From positions 184,078,001 through 184,142,000 of the forward strand of contig JBITNC010000001.1 of assembly GCA_050084985.1 (NCBI GenBank): DNA of 64,000 bases. Direction: 5' to 3'. The DNA is from Nageia nagi. Its lineage: Eukaryota > Pinophyta. Within the stretch, counting starts at the first letter, position 1. Each line of letters opens with the position of its first letter. Positions 32,951-43,900 of this stretch are shown here, piece after piece. The notes under the pieces are model-generated. The model was not told where the DNA came from. It made no database searches and saw only the letters and a list, made by a program, of their open reading frames with translations. Both the position numbers and the translations under genes were made by a program.

Positions 32951-33495
32951 CCAATGAAGAAAGATGATAGCTCGTAGCTCGTAGCCTATAGCTTTTTGTT
33001 TAACTAAGAGGAAACTTTGTGATAGCTTTTTGACTCAAATGTAATACTACAAAATATCTATATTATCATGTATATACAAGTTTTGGGGCCATGTTTTGTG
33101 GAAAACCCACTGTAAATATTTTTTACCCTTATCCAAAAATTAACTAAAGATGAAAATTTAATTCCATACAAGAAAATGGTTTTAGCCCTTATTAAAATAT
33201 TTATGAATATAAAAATAAAAATATACCAATGAATAAAAATAAGTATAGGAATACCATAGCTAATGCAACTTCAAAAGAACCTTTTGAGATTGAATATAAA
33301 GAAACCATCCTTATAATTAATAATTGAAGACATCTAAAGTTAATTTGATAGTTGAAGTTTTCAATACAAAGTGTTATTTTACAATTGAAAATTATAGTCA
33401 TTATTTTTGGTATAGTGATATCTATAAGTATCTTAAGAATGATATTATACCTCAAAATCCAACAAAAATGCAATAATTAGACTAAGAAAAAAAAT

Positions 33496-33554
<59 letters not shown>

Positions 33555-33844
33555 TATATATAATATATATATATATATTATTGGTAATATCTTATGCGAA
33601 ATATCATTTGAAGGGATACTCCTAAGATTCCTTAAGCTAAATGAAATCAAATAACAATAAAACAAACACATTGGGATATTTTCAATGGTCGATTCTATAA
33701 AAAAAGAAAAAAAAAAGAAAAAATTATTGAGAATTGGTTACTATTGGTAAACAATGGAGCAATATTTCCATGCACATTTCAAAAGTGCATAAAATTCTAA
33801 AAGTATGATAAATACAAGAAAGATTATTTTGTTTGTTATCTTTT
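32951..33844. other. Interval with a long TA microsatellite and no gene
   Basis: AT-rich sequence. It includes the TA run at 33499-33579 and an A-rich segment near 33700. It may hide the missing start of the element C 5' LTR. Confidence 0.4.
33499..33579. repeat. (TA)n microsatellite
   Basis: About 80 bp of alternating TA with two short interruptions. Confidence 0.95.
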
Positions 33845-33971
33845 GTTAATCTAAGTAACTTATTCCACTTACTTTATTTAATGCATTGTGAGTCTGTGGT
33901 TATTTTGTATTTCAATATTTATTATAGTATTTGGGGTAAAACCCCTTTTTAGTTATGCTAGGTTCCTAACA
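33845..33971 (+). mobile_element. Truncated 5' LTR of element C
   Basis: Aligns with the last ~125 bp of the 3' LTR at 38525-38938: ATGCATTGTGAGTCT, TATTTGGGGTAAAACCC and AGGTTCCTAACA. Upstream similarity stops, so the rest of this LTR is deleted or replaced. Confidence 0.75.
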
Positions 33972-33973
33972 AG

Positions 33974-33985
33974 TGGTATCAGAGC
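33974..33985 (+). other. Primer-binding site of element C
   Basis: TGGTATCAGAGC, the classic initiator-Met tRNA PBS, two bases after the LTR end. Confidence 0.9.
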
Positions 33986-34469
33986 CTCGATTTTGGCTAC
34001 CTGTGGGCATTTTTGAGTGGTTGCATTGAATGAGAAAGTTAGAATTTTTCCATATTGCAACCAAAACTCTATCAAAAGTTTTGTTAATTGGAAGGCTGCA
34101 TTGAAGTGGAACCCTAGAAATTACTACTTTTTTTAATCGAAACTCTATCCATTTTTTTTTTCAAAATATCATGAAACCCTTAAATGTGCCACTTGAAATA
34201 GTAGCCCCAAAATAGGTAAAAACTTCTAGAGAAAATATCTCCTCAACCATGAGGAATTAGTAAATTCTAAGAGTACCTGTTCATTACCAAAGGTAACAAA
34301 TTTTTGGAAAAAATGAGTATAAAATTCTGAAAATCATCAAATTGATACATAGCCCATTCCTGATATTTTTTTAAGCTTATCATCTCGATATATACACTTA
34401 TACACTTTTTCAATTTCCAAATATAATAGTTACTAAAAATAGTAAGTTAGGACCTCGCTTTTTTTCAAA

Positions 34470-35480
34470 TGTAGGGAAGAAGATCTCAAGACCCTACTTT
34501 GGAATAATTAGATCATGAGAAGCTTATTAGATTAGGCACTAAATATGATTCAATGAATTTGAGTCTATTGCAAGTACAAAAATGAGCTCATACAACCCTC
34601 CATCAATCATCTATGCAACAACCAACCTTGTCCCAAACTACACTGAATATAAGTTTTCAACAATCTTCAGGGCATAATACTCAATTGCAAGCACAACAAG
34701 TGCATATGGGAGGCCCCCAAGCTTTCATCTTCCATGGAAAACCAATATGGATTTCCCCAAATTTGATGAAGAGGATCCAACAACTTGGATTTATAGAGCA
34801 AAATAATACTTTACATTGAATCAAATTTTTGAGGGTTAGAAGGTCATTGTTGCTTCTTTTCATTTGGATTACAAGGCCATTCAGTGGTACCAATGGTTTG
34901 AAAAACTAATGGGAATCCTTGTTGGGGGATTTTACAAAAACTTATAGGTGAGGTTTGGCCCAAGTGATTTTGAGGATTTCATAGGAGCTCTTACAAAACT
35001 TAAACAAACATCAATGATGAAGGAATATTAGACATAATTTGAAAAGCTTGCAAATCATACAAAGGGATTATATGAATCTTTTTTTAGAAGTTTGTTCATT
35101 GTTGGGCTAAAGGAAGACATGCTATTGGGTTGCAAATTGGTAGGAGATAAATTCAATGCCCAACATCGATAAGGGAATCAACCATTCAACAAACCTCAAG
35201 GTTCTCAAGCTACTCCTAAACCTACCTATTCATTTCAAATTAAGTGACTTAGTTAAGAGGAAATGAATGAGTGCAAAGCAAATGGCCTTTGCTATAATTG
35301 TGATGAAAAGTATGTACCTGGCCATAGGTACATGTACTACATAGATGTTGTATTTGCTTAATGCTAATATTTCTAGTGATTTAGAGGATGAGATTATTAT
35401 CGAGGAAGAAGCTAATGAGCCTAAAACAACTGAAGAAGATGTTCCTATAATTTCTTATAGTGCCTTGATAGGAATACAAC
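34470..35480 (+). pseudogene. gag of element C (Ty3/gypsy)
   Basis: A broken gag. A Q-rich N-terminal piece is open at 34613-34819. The capsid core shows FGPSDFEDFIGALTKLKQTS near 34960 and EKLANHTKGLYESFF-like phrases near 35050. Near 35275 a single CCHC-like knuckle, CYNCDEKYVPGHRY, has the last Cys replaced by Tyr. An acidic tail follows (DLEDEIIIEEEANEP). Frameshifts and stops are frequent. Confidence 0.7.
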
Positions 35481-35489
35481 ACCCTAAAT

Positions 35490-35780
35490 AATGAAGGTTT
35501 GTGGATATTTCAAAAAGTAGTCCCTCATCATTTTACTTAAGAAGCACACATAATTTCATTGATCCTAGTATGGTCAAACAAGCTAATTATTTTATATATC
35601 CTTAAAATAATTTTAAAGTAATGATTGGAAATGGAGGTAGAATTTCTTGCAAGGAAAATATCATAATGTTAAGCTCAATATGGGTGATTATCACAAGTAG
35701 AGTGACATGTATGCACATCCATTAGGAGGGTGTGATGTCATCCTAGGAATGAAATGGTTGTGAACATTGAAACCTATACT
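35490..35780 (+). pseudogene. Protease of element C
   Basis: A short retropepsin remnant. It shows STHNFIDPSMVKQA near 35550, where the expected preceding DSG is degraded, then MIGNGGRISCKENI near 35625 and, in another frame, YAHPLGGCDVILGMKWL near 35710. The ILG-x-W strand identifies the fold. Confidence 0.6.
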
Positions 35781-36039
35781 ATGGGAGTTCCTTAAACTAT
35801 GGATGAAATTCATTGTTGTAAGACATATATATCAACTCATTGGACTATGTGTGGGTCCATCATAAATTATAAGTTCTATTGAATGGAGAAGTTGATTTGG
35901 AAAGGGAAAAGTGGGATGGTAGGATAATTATTTGCAATACAACCAACTACACATGAGGAAGATGAATTAGTAAAACTACAAAAAATATTGGCACATCATA
36001 AGAAGGTTTTGAAAAACCAAAATGGTTATCCCCCAACTG

Positions 36040-37320
36040 CCTTCAAGACCACACTATACAAATAATCCTCGATAGTCAACCATCCAAAATTTGGCCCTAC
36101 CATTATCCATGTTTGTATAAATATGAAATTGAAAAGTTGGTACAAGAGATGCTGGAAGCAAGTATTATTAGGCCAAATGTTAGTCCTTACTCTTCATCTT
36201 TCATATTAGTCCAAAAAAAGGATGGATCTTAGCAGTTGTGCATAGAATTTTGGGCTCTCAACAAAAGTAATTATGAAAGATAAATTCCTTATCCCCATAA
36301 TTGATGAACTATTGGATGAGCTACATGGAGCCAAATATTTCTTGATGCAACTAGGATATCATCAAATCCAACTCTATGAAGAGGATATTCCAAAAAAAAC
36401 TTTTCAGATGCATGAGGGTCATTATGAATTTTTAGTAATTCTATTTAGCATTACTAATGCTCCTTCAACATTCCAAAGTTTGATGAATCAGGTATTTCAC
36501 CCTCATCTTTGTAAATTTGTTTTGGTTTTCTTTAATGATATTTTGATCTACAATAAGACATGGGAGGACCATTTGGCACACTTAGATCAAACTTTGCAAT
36601 TACTTTAAGAGCATTAATTATATGCAAAGAAATCTAAATGTTCCTTTGGGATGCATGAAATTGAATACTTGGGGCATGCCATTTTTGAGGATAAAATCAA
36701 GGTAGATCCACATAAAATTATAGACATGCATGATTGGCCTATTCCAAAATCACTCAAGGGACTGCGAGGAGTTTTGGGCCTAATAGGTTACCATGAGAAA
36801 TTTGTAAAGAATTATAGAAAGATCATGGTTCCACTCACATCATTACTCAAAAAAGATGCCTTTAATTGGTCGTCATCTATTGAAGAATCTTTCTATAAAC
36901 TAAAGGAGGCCATGTGTTCTACCCTTGTGTTATCCATGCTAGATTTTTCCAAAACATTTATCATTGAGAGTGATGCCTCTTGAGTAGGATTGGGTGTAGT
37001 TCTGATGCAAGAGGGAAGATCCTTAGCTTTCACTAACAAGGCATTATCAATTCGAAATTTGGCTAGATCTACCTATGAAAAGGAGATATTGAAAATAATT
37101 CATGTGATTCAAAAATGGAGACCCTACCTCATTGGTCAACATTTCATTGTATGCACAGATCACCATAGTTTGAAGTATTTTATGGAATAATGAATTACGA
37201 AAATTGAACAACAAAAATGGGTGACCAAATTATTTGGGTATGACTATGAAATAATGTATATAAAGGTGTCAAAGAATGTGGTTACAGATGCTATTTCCCA
37301 TAAATTTGAGAACCTATAAC
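36040..37320 (+). pseudogene. Reverse transcriptase and RNase H of element C
   Basis: The RT begins near 36080 with a KIWPYHYP / EIEKLVQEMLEASIIRPNVSPYSS run. Its longest open part is 36273-36608: FLMQLGYHQIQ, then FSITNAPSTFQSLMNQVF. The catalytic box reads VFFNDILIY where an x-x-D-D is expected, so the first metal-binding Asp is Asn. The thumb follows (YLGHAIFEDKIKVDPHKI, 36651). RNase H runs from ESDAS near 36970 through LARSTYEKEILKIIHVIQKW and VCTDHHSLKY to about 37190. Several TGA/TAA/TAG stops break the frame. Confidence 0.85.
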
Positions 37321-37479
37321 ACTTCAACCAATTTCACTACCAATTCCCCATTGGATAGAGTAGCTAAAACATGAATGGCTTCAAGATGATTCAATCTAGG
37401 CATTAATTCAATAACTTCAAATTGATCCTACTAGTAAACCAAATTTCTCTTGGTAAGATAGAGTTTTGTGCTTCAAAGG

Positions 37480-38330
37480 TTGCATTGCATTATCATCCAC
37501 TTCTTCTTGTCGAGAAGTAATACTTTAGGAATTGCATGTTGCACCATCATTTGGACACTTGGGGTTTCTCAAAACCTATAAAAGAGTGGCTTGATCTTTT
37601 TATTGGGATAAAATAAAATAGGACATCAAGAAATTTGTTGTTGAATGTCATGTTTATCAATAATAGAAAGGTGAAATAGTTGGTACTTCCAATTTACTTA
37701 AGCCCCTACCTATCCCAAATAGTACTTGGATTGATATTTCAATGGACTTCATTGAAGGTCTCCCCAAGTCTCTAGGTAAATCTATTATTCTAGTGGTAGT
37801 TGATTGGTTGTCTAAGTATGCATAATTTTTCTCTTTAACACATCTATTTAAAGTTGTTAATGTGTCCCAATGTTTTTTTGATAATATTTTCAAGCTTCAT
37901 GGTATTCCCTCTACCATAGTTAGTGATCGAGACCCTACGTTCACTAGCAAATTCTAGCAAGAATTTTACAAGTTGCACAGAACTCAACACAAAATGAGTT
38001 TATCCTATCACCCCTAAATTGATGGATAGTCTAAAATTATTAATAAGTGCTTGGAAAGCTATTTGTGTTGTTTTGCATAAGCCCAACCAGTTCACTATGT
38101 CTTCAACCATATAGGGAGAAATATTTGAAGATTAGGAGTCCTCAGAAACTAGCTCCAAAATTTTATAAAACTTACAAAGTTCTCCAACACATTGGATCGA
38201 CTACTTATAAGTTGGAGTTACCAATGTCCTCTAAGGTTCATCCTGTATTTCATGTTTTCATGTCTGAAAAAGGTATTGGAATCATAGGTTCATATTTAAT
38301 TAGTGTTACTAGAATTCAATAATGATGGCT
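37480..38330 (+). pseudogene. Integrase of element C
   Basis: Read across frameshifts. The core shows [19 protein letters not shown] near 37725 and [10 protein letters not shown]. The second catalytic Asp is in VSDRDPTF near 37925. The third block has DG-SKIINKCLESYL near 38020, where the catalytic Glu position is Lys. The C-terminal GPY/F-like part is in the open piece 38047-38322, with KLAPKFYKTYKVLQHIGSTTYKLELP. Two of the signature catalytic acids of the element (RT Asp, IN Glu) are therefore lost. Confidence 0.75.
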
Positions 38331-38511
38331 CCATTAAGATTAAACTTAAAGTAGTTTTGGACAAATGCATCCTCAACCTTGGTCATCGTACTATAACCCA
38401 AGTTTTGATTCAATGGTGGGGGCTAGCACCTGAAGATGCAATATGGGAAAAAGCACATGAGATTCAGTAGGAGTTTCCAAATTTTCAAATTTGAGGACAA
38501 AGTTGTTTTCC
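38331..38511 (+). pseudogene. Chromodomain-like tail of element C integrase
   Basis: A frame-shifted tail reading VLIQWWGLAPEDAIWEKAHEI near 38400, then EFPNFQI. The W-x-G-L-x-P-E-DA-x-WE pattern is that of the chromodomain at the end of chromovirus integrases. It supports assignment of element C to the chromoviruses. Confidence 0.55.
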
Positions 38512-38524
38512 AAGAGGGGTGGCA
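38512..38524 (+). other. Polypurine tract of element C
   Basis: AAGAGGGGTGGCA directly before the 3' LTR. Confidence 0.65.
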
Positions 38525-38938
38525 TGTTAAGATCCCACATCCTAACATTTACTTAAGCTTATTTATGTTTTATTTAATTTAATTATTTGCTTGCATCGAC
38601 TTGTAATGTGAACCATCATATTTTGTAAGGTGAAGCACCATTTTGAATGTAAATTGTTGATTAGGGTAGGAGAACTATAAATACTTATAAGAGGGGTAAA
38701 GAGAGCATCTTGGAAAATCATTTATCTTTTTGAGTTATAAAGAGGAAGCCCCCTCAAAGCGGCTTGCGATTCGTATTGCTATTAGTAAAGTTAATTTTTC
38801 TGTAATTTATTGTTAATATGTGTAACTTGTTCTATTTTCTTTACTTGATGCATTGTGAGTCTATGGTTATTTCATATTTTAGTATTTCTTACGATATTTG
38901 GGGTAAAACCCATTTTTAGTTCTACTAGGTTCCTAATA
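38525..38938 (+). mobile_element. 3' LTR of element C
   Basis: 414 bp from TGTTAAGATCCC to TTCCTAATA (the terminal CA mutated to TA). A TATA-like CTATAAATACTT lies near 38675. Its last ~125 bp match 33845-33971. Confidence 0.8.
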
Positions 38939-38989
38939 GAGTACTAATACGAGGAGGCCATCTTGTAAGACTCTAGCATATCATGGGCC

Positions 38990-41230
38990 TCTATCTTTGG
39001 TACCAAACAAGTGGCTCATCATCATTGGGATTAGTCTCAATGTTAGGGTAAAACTCAGGTTGATGTCCAATACCAAATTCCATAATAGGAGGCAATGGAT
39101 TGGGATATAGATCCTCAAAATGTAGGGTACCATCTAGTGTCACATCCTCCTCCTCCTCCTCCTCTATACTTGCAAGTGTATCTATATCCTCCTCCAACTC
39201 AAGCCATTCATATCAAAACTCCTCATGTAATTGTTACTGTAAATCTCCCACTATGTTGCATTGAGGTACATCATTAAATAAGGGATCAATGGAAGAAAAG
39301 TTAATGGCCCCATCGTCATCCTTCTTTTGGAGTTACCTCACATACAATCGGAAGTTGACATAGACATACATAATATCATTTAAATGTTGTGTTGTCAACC
39401 TAATAACATTAAATAAATTTCATCATAATAAGAACTGAGAAGTAAGAAGTTTCCATTGAATGTTGAATGTTGAAAAGAATCAAAATGAAATGAATCAAAT
39501 TGCTAACATGTTGTGCTTCTTGGAGTGAATTTTATCAAATGCAATCCAATTGCGCTCGCATCCATGTTTGAATAAGGATGTGAATGAAAAATCTTTGCAA
39601 TTTAGGTACCTCACCCCCAAAATTCATCCACCACATTTCTAAAATACAAAGTAACAAATTAAATCAGAAAATTCAAAATATTAAATTGGTAAAGGCCTAA
39701 ATGTATAAAATTATAAACTATAGAAAATAACATAATGAACTTTGACATTTGAACTTTTCTCACTTGGAGGGAGCAAAAAATGTGACTCTTTAGCAATACC
39801 AAAACCAAATAGGCTTCTTGAGTTCTTGTACTTATCAAGGTCCTTCAAGATTTTGGCATGATTGGTTGGATTACTCACCATACTAGATATACATTTTGTT
39901 AGCCTCATTATTAGCCATGTACTAAGAGTTTGGTCCAAAAAACAACCTAGGGTTCAAGATGGCCCTTGCTCCATGAATAAGGGGATTTAACATATTATGT
40001 TGTCATTGATCAATGGGGTCCCAAAATATGGTGTGCTTATCATCAAACACATTATCATCATTAGGGTGGTCAATATAATAATTCTTTATGGCCTCCTTGG
40101 CCTTAGCCATGACCTCATACAAGTAGCCCATAGTAGGACTATCACCATCAACTAAATGAAGGACTTGTACAAATGGTCTATTCATCACACAAACCTCTTT
40201 GATCATCATCCAAAAATAATCCTTACCTATCAAAGAAGCCACCTCTTGGCCCTTTGGCCTCATGTTCATGGGGGAAGCACTTCACTCTCTAGAAACAAAT
40301 ATTAAGCGAATCTCATGCATGCAACTGAATATTGACTAAAGAGAGATGAAATTGGAGGCAAAACATGTAACTCTTAGGCATAACAACTCCTTGTTGTTGG
40401 TGTATCTCCTCATTATGCTAAGAAATGTGGATTTATTATAAACAAACTTGGTGATTGACCTTTCTTAGTCAACCACCTCTTTCACCCAAGGCAATTTGTT
40501 TATCTCCTCCAAAAGAAGATCAATACAATGTCAAGCACATGGATTCTAGTACATGGAGGGATACATATCCATAAGCTTGGTATTGACTGAAACATAATTA
40601 GCCTATATTTCAGTGACCACCTAAAAAATGTGCTCCACTCCCACCTCCTTCATAAACTTGTCTAATAGGTCACATAACATATTGAAATCCTTTGTCTAAG
40701 AGGATGCATCCATGGATCCCATGAATATTGTGCCCTGTTTGGAATATGCCAATAAATTAATTAGGTTTCTACCCTTCTTATCTGTACACACATAAGATAA
40801 TATGGTGCAACTTGATATCTTCCAAGAATCTCGAATGTTAGACAATTTGAAAAAAATAAAACATAAAATAACTAAAATAAAAAATGTAACTAAGAATGCA
40901 ATTAAAAAAACTACAAGTAAAGAAATATTTAAAAAAATTACAAGTAAAAAAATAAAATTAATTTTAATATATACCTCTCCATGCACTCCTGCATGAAATC
41001 TCGCATAAGCGACCCTTCCATTTATGAATGAGTGGATGCCATGTACCCAACCCCAACAACACAAGCTAAATTGAATGTTGGTTGCCAAAAAAGGCTCTTG
41101 GTAATGTTGATATGAACTCTTTCATAATAAATCAGTTTAACCATTGTCAATTTTGCATGTTTCTTTTTATTCTTCTTCAAGATACTAGTAATAGATGGCT
41201 AAGCTCTAGGAGTTGTATGTGTTTCAAAGT
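38990..41230 (-). pseudogene. hAT-superfamily transposase relic
   Basis: Minus-strand relic of a plant hAT transposase of the DUF659-plus-dimerisation type. In order: near 41020, MRDFMQECMER-like residues; near 40760-40700, GRNLINLLAYSKQGTIFMGSMDASS, the DUF659 core; TKDFNMLCDLLDKF and CIDLLLEEINKLPWVKEVV down to about 40490; ERSITKFVYNKSTFLSIMRR near 40450; the open piece 40003-40269 with DGDSPTMGYLYEVMAKAKEAI and FWDPID; an open piece 39711-39938; traces of the C-terminal dimerisation region near 39600; and an acidic tail 38991-39197. Stops and frameshifts are frequent, and an AT-rich insertion lies at 40820-40990. No TIRs or 8-bp TSD were found. Confidence 0.8.
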
Positions 41231-43169
41231 AGGAAGGGATTCCAATCCCTCCAGTAGATCGACTTGCACTTGCATTTATACTTGCAAAAGGAACTCATCC
41301 TTAGCTCCATTCAAATTGCATGTCTCCTACTTCTTTTCTCTACTATAGAATATATGGCTCTAATTGCCTCCAAGGCAATATCTAGACTTATAGCTGGGAA
41401 ACTTTCCACATCTTGCCTTGGTATTCTAGAAATATACCCTTTGAACCTTATGATTTTCCCTCAGAATTCTTTCCACAAAGGCTACATTTGAGATATGTTG
41501 AACTACTTACAACCCCCTTCAATGGTGTCACATGCTCTTAAGAATTTTTCCAACTCCTTAGGCATCTTGAAAATGAAGAAATTTGGAGCTTCCAAATTCC
41601 AACAATCTTCTCCCATAGTGGAAAATTTGAATTGGAGTCATAATAATTCCCTCAAAATTCTCCAATCTGAAATGCAACCTCCAACAATATGATTTCAAGC
41701 CTCCAAGTCACAATAATGCTCCCCTCCTGCTTCCCATTGCTTCTACCAAGCTTATAAACAATAAATGATGCAAATGAGCAAAGTAAAACTCACTTTTGAA
41801 GACTCTATGCCACTTTTTCAAACATTGCTCCTATCCTTGATGAAGTTGTGTCATTTTTTCCACATTTAATCAATGCATTTTTTTTTTTAAATCCAAAATT
41901 GTTTGCCTAGTTGATTTTTCTTAGTTCTAGCTATCATGTCATGCGTTCAAGCCAAATTTGACATTTTTTTAATATATTTTGATTTTTTATACACCAAAAA
42001 TGGTAAGTACAATGAGTAAATAGATCGGGCTAGAAAATGATGCATTTTTTTCCCATTTTTTGGTGTTTATTTGGCAAATTTTTGTACATGCTCATTCCAA
42101 CCTTTGACCAATCAAACTTGCATTTTTAGGCATTTATTTGATGAATTTGGCATTTTTTAACATAAATATGATCCTATTTTTTCTTGAAAAAATAAAATAT
42201 TTGTTATTTTTTAGGATAAATACAAGAAAGCTTAAAATTCGCCAAATACAGTGAATTTGACATTTAAACAATATATTTGTAAACTATGAATAAGACCATC
42301 ATTAGCATTCTTTCTAAAATAGTTGCAAAGCATGGAAGGAATTACCACAATTAACTACCTTATGTATAATGGACCTATAAGACTAGCATGAGGACTTGTA
42401 CAATCAACTACCTCATGCATTATGGACCTATAATTTCAATGCCATCCTTATATATTTGTTAGACATTTTGAGAAATTAGTTTATTTGAAGTTTAGTTTTG
42501 GATACTAATGTATGGGGAGGAGCTTGACCATCATTGATGTTAACATTAAGGAAAAGCATTAACCCCTAAAACCATTAAATTTTAAGATATGTTTATGAGA
42601 GGTTTTAGAGACACTTATTAAATAAAAAACTATTTTCATGTTCCATGTTATATTTAGGACTATTATAGGATTATGCTTAGTTTTAGTATTTTCTATAGAT
42701 ATTTTATGTGCCTTAGTTCATTCGTTTGTGTCATATTGCTATAACATATCTTACATATCGATTTCTATTTATCATTTATAGATAAAGTAATTAATTTAAG
42801 ATTTAATATTGCAAAGTATTTTATTTTATTTATATTTTTTATAAAATCATATTTTAAATTAAAAACTTGATCATTCCCAGATTATAAAATTTGGAAAATT
42901 CAAATATCCTACAAAATAAAAAATGGAGAACTTTGCATTCAAAATTGATCAAGAATTTCTTTGTTGAATAATGTTTGGTTGAGGACCTAAATTTATTTCT
43001 CATTCAAAACAATTTATTACAATAGAATGAAAATTAAATCGGTATTCAAAATGTCAATCAAGATATAAAAACCTAGATCCGAGATTAGATGAATTAACAA
43101 AGAAAATTGAAAGTGTAGAATCATCAATGCTAAAAAAAATAACTATGTCTACTATTATGATAGTTCACT
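41231..43169. other. AT-rich interval without supported genes
   Basis: It may include the N-terminal part of the hAT relic (a BED zinc finger was not recognised). T-rich phrases such as GCATTTTTAGGCATTT recur at 41930-42240. No gene supported. Confidence 0.35.
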
Positions 43170-43900
43170 CATAAGTCCTCTCCCATTAAAAATTCTCAAT
43201 CTACTACTCCCTATTGATTATAAAAATTTTAAATTTGATATATTTAATAAAGAAGATGATCCTAAGCAACATCTCATAAACTTTCAAGAAAGATGTTGTA
43301 TCAAATTAAGATATGATAGCAAATATTGATGGCTAGATTTCCCCCTTAAGAGTTTAATGGAAGAATCATCCAAATGGTTCTAAAAGTTCCCTCACACTCA
43401 TTAAAAAAAGTTATTAAATAATTTATAGAACATTAACAATATAATATAAAATAGAAAATAACTTCAAAATATTTGTATATAATTCAATAAATCTCAAATG
43501 AAAAATTGGATAAATTCATTCCTATAATCAAGAAAGTTTGAAAAAGCATAAATACCAAATCAAATGAAAAATTAGATAAATTCATTCCTATAATCAAGAA
43601 AGTTTGAAAAAGCATCAATACCAAGTTAGCAGAAGAGGACATCAATATGATCTTCATCTATGCTTTGTTAAAAGCTCCCAAACCTTACAGAAATGATTTG
43701 ATGGATGATAGTACATTTAGTATCATCACTAAAAGTTTAGTTAACAAGGAAAGGTTTTTTATTGAAGGATTATTAAATACGTACACACAAGTTTAATAAT
43801 AACACTACAAAACATTATCCGACAATGAAGGAAGAAGGCTCGAGGATTTGGCATTCCAAAATGTTTTCAAACCACTCCATGCATGGTTTATAACAATGGG
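43170..43900 (+). pseudogene. Ty3/gypsy gag relic (capsid region)
   Basis: Reads SPLPLKILNLLLPIDYKNFKFDIFNKEDDPKQHLINFQERC near 43180-43300, then FPLKSLMEESSKWF, the gag capsid entry and W-x-x-x-L region. Later stops and a 66-bp internal duplication obscure it. No pol follows. Confidence 0.55.
43494..43625. repeat. 66-bp tandem duplication
   Basis: TCAAATGAAAAATT(G/A)GATAAA starts at 43494 and 43560. The two 66-bp copies differ at only a few bases, so the duplication is recent relative to the gag relic it sits in. Confidence 0.85.

Noticed and set aside
33477-33671. Minus-strand ORF with Ile-Tyr repeats
   Set aside because: It is a translation of the TA microsatellite.
38939-38990. Element C inserted into the hAT relic
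   Set aside because: The hAT coding end lies 53 bp from the LTR, but no hAT sequence or matching TSD was found on the other side near 33845.
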